Below are positions 58,801 to 64,000 of a stretch of 64,000 nucleotides of DNA, in pieces. Both the position numbers and the translations under genes were made by a program. The notes beneath the pieces were generated by a model. The model made no database searches, had not been told where the DNA came from, and saw only the letters and a list, made by a program, of their open reading frames with translations. The stretch is from Ephydatia muelleri (Eukaryota > Porifera > Demospongiae > Spongillida > Spongillidae), in contig JABACO010000021.1 in assembly GCA_013339895.1 (NCBI GenBank), positions 186,001 to 250,000 of the forward strand, written 5' to 3'. Within the stretch, counting starts at the first letter, position 1. Each line of letters starts with the position of its first letter.

Positions 58801-60837
58801 CCTTATGCCTTAATGGTCACCTTATGCCTTAATGGTCACCTTATGCCTTAATGATGACCTTATGCCTTAATGGTCACCTTATGCCTTAATGATAACCTTA
58901 TGCCTTAATGATAACCTTATGCCTTAATGGTCACCTTATGCCTTAATGGTCACCTTATGCCTTAATGATAACCTTATGCCTTAATGGTCACCTTATGCCT
59001 TAATGGTCACCTTCTGCCTTAATGGTCACCTTCTGCCTTAATGGTCACCTTCTGCCTTAATGGTCACCTTCTGCCTTAATGGTCACCTTATGACTTAATG
59101 GTCATGCAGCTGTTGATACACACGGTCATATGGTCATCTGATGACCATGATCTCATCTTGCATTGTTTTGCCTTTCTCTTATTAGCACAAACAAAACTTC
59201 CAACACCAGAGAAAGCAGATGGAGGTATGGTATTGGATACTACTTGTACATTTACATACGAGTGTGTCCTTTAAACCTTATCTAGTGGTTTTAATAACTA
59301 GCTGCATTGTATATTATGCATAGCCCAGTATCTGCATGGACATTGCTCATAGCTTAGTGACAGGGAATTGGCAAAGACCTTTTAGTCTTTTTCGTCATGT
59401 AAACTACAGGGCTGGCTCATAAATGCGCCAGTTAAGGCAGAAATACCTTATATGGTACAGTAGGTGGGGACTACACCATGTTTGGTGAAATAAGTAGGAC
59501 TACACCATATATGGTACTGTAGACAGGGACTGTACCACTGGGGCAGTGTATTGTCAACAAAGATACCAAGTCCTTGCTTCTTTCCACCCATAGCATCCCA
59601 GCAAATTATTAAAATTGCCGTTGGCACAGGGATGGGAGCAGTCTTCATTGTCCTGTTGGTAGCTCTGGTGCTTGCAGTGATTGTCTACAAGAGATGCAAA
59701 GGAGGTAGCCATTGTGGCAGGGTTGTGCACCAATAAGAGGCAAACCAATCATGTACCAAATTCAGATATTCGTCCACTATCACCCCACCATCTTCCACCC
59801 TGGTCATACCATATACACAATCCTCCATATACACAATCCTCCATATACACAATCCTCCATATACACAATCCTCCATATACACAATCCTCCATACACACAA
59901 TCCTCCATATACACAATCCTCCATACACACAATCCTCCATATACACAATCCTCCATATACACAATCCTCTACACACAATTCTCCATACACACTCTGCAAC
60001 TTCACCACACCAGACTTCTACCCCTCACCACACCACACACACCCATTCACCCTCCTCACATGCACATATATGTTTCCACCATTGATCATAATATCCGACA
60101 CTCCTCATACCTCTGCACTGTATCATTTCAATTTTGTATCACAACCATCATGTAGTGGTGTCTGTATTTTATGAATTCTATTAATGTTGAAGTAGTACTG
60201 TGTTGTGGGATGTACTATCATTGCACCTAGTATCACAGACCCCCTTCATGGGGCGAGGATGATTAGTGAAACTGAACAGCACAGAGATGCTCCAAATAGT
60301 TTGCTATACACTGTACAATAGAACTAATAGCAATAAGGTCCACATGTATCATTGTATATTCTATAGGACAATCTGGATCAGGTAGTGAACAACCCATCAG
60401 GTAAGGATTTTAAATCACATCAAGCTCGTTTTTAAGTGCATCCAATACACTCCAGAATTCTTTGGAGCATTCATAGACTGTTTGTACCAAACAAAAACCA
60501 GTAAGTCCAACATTTGCTCCATGATCATGATCATCATCATCGTGATGATCAAAATCTTCTCAGAGGACCTCATGACAATGTGCTTTACCAGGATGTTATA
60601 AGAACTGATCCGAGGTATATACACTGCACACTGGTCAATAATATCAATCCAATCCCACTTTTCCACACCTCCAGAACATGTGAGGAGCAGGGTAAGCTGA
60701 AGAAAACATTAGCAGAACGTCAGCAACTCTCACAAGGCAACCTTTACACCAAGACCGAACGGAAGAATCTTCAAGGTCATGATACAGTTGATGGCATCAC
60801 TCTTTCAAGTTCCTCAATTCAGGAAGAAGTCAGTTAA
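54492..60837 (+). CDS. Ig plus three FN3-domain single-pass receptor
   Basis: Ten exons: 54492-54517, 54582-54637, 55142-55423, 56428-56700, 56836-57108, 58018-58284, 59186-59224, 59594-59704, 60367-60400 and 60564-60837 (TAA); 544 aa with consistent phases. A signal peptide (TIQLLIAAICAMTLQQCC) is followed by an Ig-like domain in one phase 1-1 exon (TTVCAGTTATFYCG ... LTIACIEY). Three fibronectin type III-like domains follow, each its own phase 1-1 exon of 267-273 nt (LSWTPPS, MLSWKPL, HVMWEVP). Then come a short stalk exon, a transmembrane helix (GAVFIVLLVALVLAVIVYKR) and a tail of about 105 aa with NVLYQDV and RYIHC tyrosines that could be phosphorylated. No catalytic domain is attached. 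Architecture is that of an adhesion or recognition receptor; the ligand is unknown. The acceptor at 55,141 is a CAGTAG tandem (one residue optional). Introns hold large minisatellites. Confidence 0.82.
55760..56062 (+). repeat. (GT)n grading into a (GTGTGTGGTGGA)n array
   Basis: A long GT run with TTGTG interruptions passes into about 13 units of GTGTGTGGTGGA. It lies in receptor intron 3 and looks like a minisatellite born from a microsatellite. Confidence 0.93.
57148..57730 (+). repeat. 17-bp minisatellite in receptor intron 5
   Basis: About 34 copies of TGTATGTGGACCACAAC with TAGACC, GGAACAC and TAGGCC variants. A block of about 120 bp (57,237 on and 57,357 on) is repeated as a higher-order unit. 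Confidence 0.95.
58330..59105 (+). repeat. 19-bp minisatellite in receptor intron 6
   Basis: About 40 copies of CACCTTATGCCTTAATGGT with ATGATAAC and CTTCTGCC variants arranged in blocks. Confidence 0.95.
59805..59985 (+). repeat. 14-bp minisatellite in receptor intron 8
   Basis: About 13 copies of ATACACAATCCTCC. Confidence 0.93.
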
Positions 60838-60866
60838 AATCAAGACTCTTTTCTTATCACAAACTA

Positions 60867-60885
60867 CCCCCCCCCCCCCCCCCCC
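60867..60885 (+). repeat. Poly(C) run after the receptor gene
   Basis: 19 consecutive C, 30 bp beyond the stop codon. In 60,886-62,100 I see no gene, only this and the G/C-run pair listed next. Confidence 0.9.
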
Positions 60886-61783
60886 ATGTATATATTGCAG
60901 AACCCGTACATGGACGTATCAGACATCAGATGTACACCTGTGATAGTGCCCTTGGAGCCTCACTATAGTACACCACGGGTGCACTATGGCATACCCAGAA
61001 ACGACAAAACGAGTATCCTATAAGACAGCAGTATTCCTATTTGTGTATGAGTAGGAAGTGATACTGACAGGCAGTGAATCTTTATGTGTGAGACGTCAAT
61101 ATTGGGCTCATGTGTTGCATTAACATATTAAATGGCCCTGCATGCACAGAATGATGATTTGGGCTTAGCAGGATTTCAGTATGCACTGACAGTCTGGGAA
61201 AGTCTAGAAAACCGATCCAGAAGTGAAATCATACTCCCGAACTGGAGACGAGGGACGACAGGGTTTTATTTATTTTCAAAGCATTGTATAGACACGTCGG
61301 ATGCATTCAGCTTAGCCTGAGTAGTAAGAGGCTTGGGTTTCGATCCTTGCCTCACCATTTATCAGCTACTAGAATTCATCTCCCCCTTATGCTCCTCTGG
61401 CTTTGGTCTGCATTCACCTCACCATTTGTGTCAAGCAATAGAGATATTTAACACCTTGTCTCTCTCACTGTACCAGTCTCTCAGAAATCCCTTTCTAGTA
61501 AGTTTGTCTTACTGCTAAACTCATCTTCTGTAGCAGACAAGGCATGTCTCAGCCTGAGAGCTTGGGACTTCCCAGGTTGCCCTCAAATGGTGGCTTGGCC
61601 TTTATATTATAATGTGCACTGTGCCCTTGACAGACCTGTCGTCAGGCACACATAGGGGTAAAGGTGGAAGTTGGCAACAACTTACACACTGTTGGAAGTA
61701 GAAGGGTCAACTACAGCTGCTGTCCAGGTCACTGAGTCAAGTAAGCACCAATCCAATGATCCTAACAGAGGCGGATACAGGGA

Positions 61784-61807
61784 GGGGGGGGGGGAAGTAG
61801 GCAATTC

Positions 61808-61838
<31 letters not shown>
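61784..61838. repeat. Facing poly(G) and poly(C) runs
   Basis: 11 G (61,784-61,794) and 30 C (61,809-61,838) separated by 14 bp can form a GC hairpin. It resembles the other C/G-bounded segments in this window. Confidence 0.8.
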
Positions 61839-62435
61839 TGCTGTGCTAACCTAAATAATTAATAATAATAATAATTCACTACAGACTGTAGACTCGATTA
61901 ATGCGCGTGTGTTAAATTCACGCAATGGATCGTGGCGTCCATTTGGCGCTAGCCGGTTCTATACCTTTTGTTAAGGGCACTATTGTCCCTTTTGTTATCG
62001 ACGTCATATTATTGCACAGACAATAACCCTTACTCATAGTTTAAACTAAAAGCACTGTACATTCTGTGTAAAGGCGACGTCTCAATTCAGTGTGCTTTGC
62101 TGTTGTCGGATCGCTTTTCAGTCATCTGAGTAATTTCTCTCTGCTTTAAAGGTGAGTATAAAATGTAGTAATGGCCGATACAGTGATCAAGTATTAACTG
62201 CATGTCGGATAGTATACCTAGAGTTTCGAAATTCAAATTTCCAAGGTGTAGGTAAGTTTAATAATATACCATATAGCCCACGCGTCGATAAAGGAATTCT
62301 TGTCACTTTGCTTAATAGTTGTCGAACTGTCTTGCTAGTGATGATTTGAATTCAAAACTCAAAAGCTCAGCATTTATTTCACGTCAGTATGGTCAGTGTT
62401 TTCAATGATGCATGTATGCACGATCGACCTGAATT

Positions 62436-62835
62436 AGATGGAAGGTCGCACGAAGCAGTGTGCCAAGGAGAAGAAAGGGGACAGAATTTCCAAAGTTCGT
62501 AATATTCGATTCTTTTTAATTAAAAAAACAACAACAACTGAACGTACTAGCTTACAGACACATGCCGACATCAATACAACCCATCATGTGTGCTGATGCA
62601 ACGCAGCACGATTCTATGTCTACGCTGCAAGCTGTTTTATCAAAGTGGAGCTCCACATGTTTTACAAGACCAAATGATATCAGATGAGGAGATTGATGAA
62701 GACGATGTGCAGGACATCAGTAGCGTTGATGAGCAGTCTGCATGTTCAATACCATTGTTGGCAAATTACAGTAGTAAACGAATTCAAATCACTACTATTG
62801 AGTCAGTAGGGCACAATTCTTCGTCAATTGGTTAG
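62436..62835 (+). other. Short open segments, no recognised product
   Basis: ATG at about 62,441 opens 52 codons rich in Lys and Thr. A second segment (62,590-62,835) of 81 codons contains an acidic DEEIDEDDVQDISSVDEQ. No domain, splice pattern or repeat ends make either convincing. They could be parts of a gene running off the window or of an old element. Confidence 0.2.
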
Positions 62836-62879
62836 TACCTTTGAGCACAAGCTCCGTTTATTTACGGATAAGAGGTAAG

Positions 62880-63838
62880 CAGCTTTGTGTTGTATGGGGG
62901 CAGAAGGCTTGTGGTGTATGGAGACAGCAGGCTTGCGTTGTATGGGGGCAGCAGGATTGTATTGTAGAGGGGCAGCAGGCTTGTATTGTATGGGGGCAGC
63001 AGGCTTGTATTGTATGGGGGCAGCAGGCTTGTGTTGTATGGGGGCAGCAGGCTTGTATTGTATGAGGGCAGCAGGTTTGTGTTGTTTTGTGTTGTATGGG
63101 GGCAGCAGGCTTTTATTGTATGGGGGCAGCAGGCTTGTGTTGTATGAGGGCAGCAGGATTGTGTTGTTTTGGGTTGTATGGAGACAGCAGGCTTGTGTTG
63201 TAGAGGACCGCAGGCTTGTGTTGTATGGGGGCAGCAGGCTTGTGTTGTAGGGGGCAGCAGGTTTGTGTTGTTTTGTGTTGTATGGGGGCAGCAGGCTTGT
63301 GTTGTATGGGGGCAGCAGGTTTGTGTTGTACATGTATGGGGGCAGCAGGCTTGTGTTGTATGGGGGCAAAAGGCTTGTGTTGTATGGGGGCAGCAGGCTT
63401 GTGTTGTATGAGGGCAGCAGGATTGTGTTGTTTTGTGTTGTATGGGGGCAGCAGGCTTGTGTTGTATGGGGGCAGCAGGCTTTTGTTGTAGGGGGCAGCA
63501 GGTTTGGGTTGTATGGAGACAGCAGGCTTGTGTTGTAGAGGACCGCAGGCTTGTGTTGTATGGGGGCAGCAGGCTTGTGTTGTAGGGGGCAGCAGGTTTG
63601 TGTTGTTTTGTGTTGTATGGGGGCAGCAGGCTTGTGTTGTATGGGGGCAGCAGGTTTGTGTTGTACATGTATGGGGGCAGCAGGCTTGTGTTGTATGGGG
63701 GCAAAAGGCTTGTGTTGTATGGGGGCAGCAGGCTTGTGTTGTATGGGGGCAGCAGGCTTGTGTTGTATGGGGGCAGCAGGCTTGTGTTGTATGGGGGCAG
63801 CAGGCTTGTGTTGTATGGGGGCAGCAGGTTTGTGGTGA
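62880..63838 (+). repeat. 24-bp minisatellite with a 335-bp higher-order duplication
   Basis: About 38 units of GTTGTATGGGGGCAGCAGGC plus TTGT. The variant order at 63,170-63,500 recurs at 63,505-63,838, so a block of about 335 bp was duplicated whole. Read-through frames on both strands are a by-product of the 24-bp length. Confidence 0.93.
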
Positions 63839-64000
63839 TAGGCAGCGCTAATAACAGGCTAAGTTACATGTATGTACCTAGGCACAGTTGCATGATATTC
63901 TGAAATGTCTAAACTTGTAGCCTGGATGTTCCTACACATTTACATGTATGCAATGTGCACACATGTAGTTTGATTGCTATGCAGTATACATGGATTGGTG

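Noticed and set aside
61300-61365. tRNA-derived SINE (A-box-like TAGCCTGAGTAGTAAGAGG and B-box-like GGTTTCGATCC)
   Set aside because: The B box needs an inserted base to match and there is no tail, target duplication or second copy in the window.

Overview
The window is from an animal nuclear genome. All confident genes are metazoan, split into many short phase-consistent exons by GT-AG introns, some only 50-80 bp long. The set includes an H3K27 demethylase (KDM6), a glypican, calcipressin (RCAN), Rag GTPases, SEC24 and an Ig/FN3 receptor. Gene density is high, introns are packed with tandem repeats, and many genes are head-to-head or tail-to-tail. An early-branching animal, most likely a sponge, is my best guess from this style; no single gene proves it.

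Layout: 1-5 kb holds the 3' part of NUDC (+), whose intron carries a piggyBac-like non-autonomous element. At 6.5-9.3 kb a small unrecognised gene (-) and RCAN (+) are head-to-head with 60 bp between start codons. At 9.6-14.3 kb are two tandem RagA (RRAGA) genes (+). At 14.7-22 kb is a KDM6/UTX-type demethylase (-); its TPR-bearing N-terminus is not visible and may lie in or beyond the 1,000-N gap at 23,219-24,218. At 24.2-26.7 kb is an unrecognised gene (+) ending in a 24-bp coding minisatellite. At 27-39.1 kb is a complete 23-exon SEC24C/D-type gene (-) whose seventh intron hosts a 3.6-kb DNA transposon with about 400-bp terminal inverted repeats. At 40.1-43.1 kb is mannose-6-phosphate isomerase (+). 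At 44-46 kb is a glypican (-). At 47.7-50.5 kb are two tail-to-tail hydroxylysine-kinase-like genes. At 51-52.7 kb is a small single-pass membrane protein (+). At 54.5-60.8 kb is an Ig plus three-FN3 receptor (+). The last 3 kb holds repeats and no recognised gene.

There is no operon logic. The genes serve general eukaryotic functions: nutrient sensing by RagA, COPII export by SEC24, calcineurin control by RCAN, chromatin by KDM6, sugar metabolism by MPI and cell surface by glypican and the Ig/FN3 receptor. The most unusual theme is tandem repeats at or made from splice sites. Two SEC24 introns begin with minisatellites whose unit contains the exon's own 5' splice site, and several other introns run straight from the donor into (GT)n. 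Coding minisatellites have unit lengths that are multiples of three (48, 30 and 24 bp), whereas most intronic ones do not. Two single-base conflicts at G runs (MPI exon 1, RCAN last exon) look like assembly errors rather than gene death.
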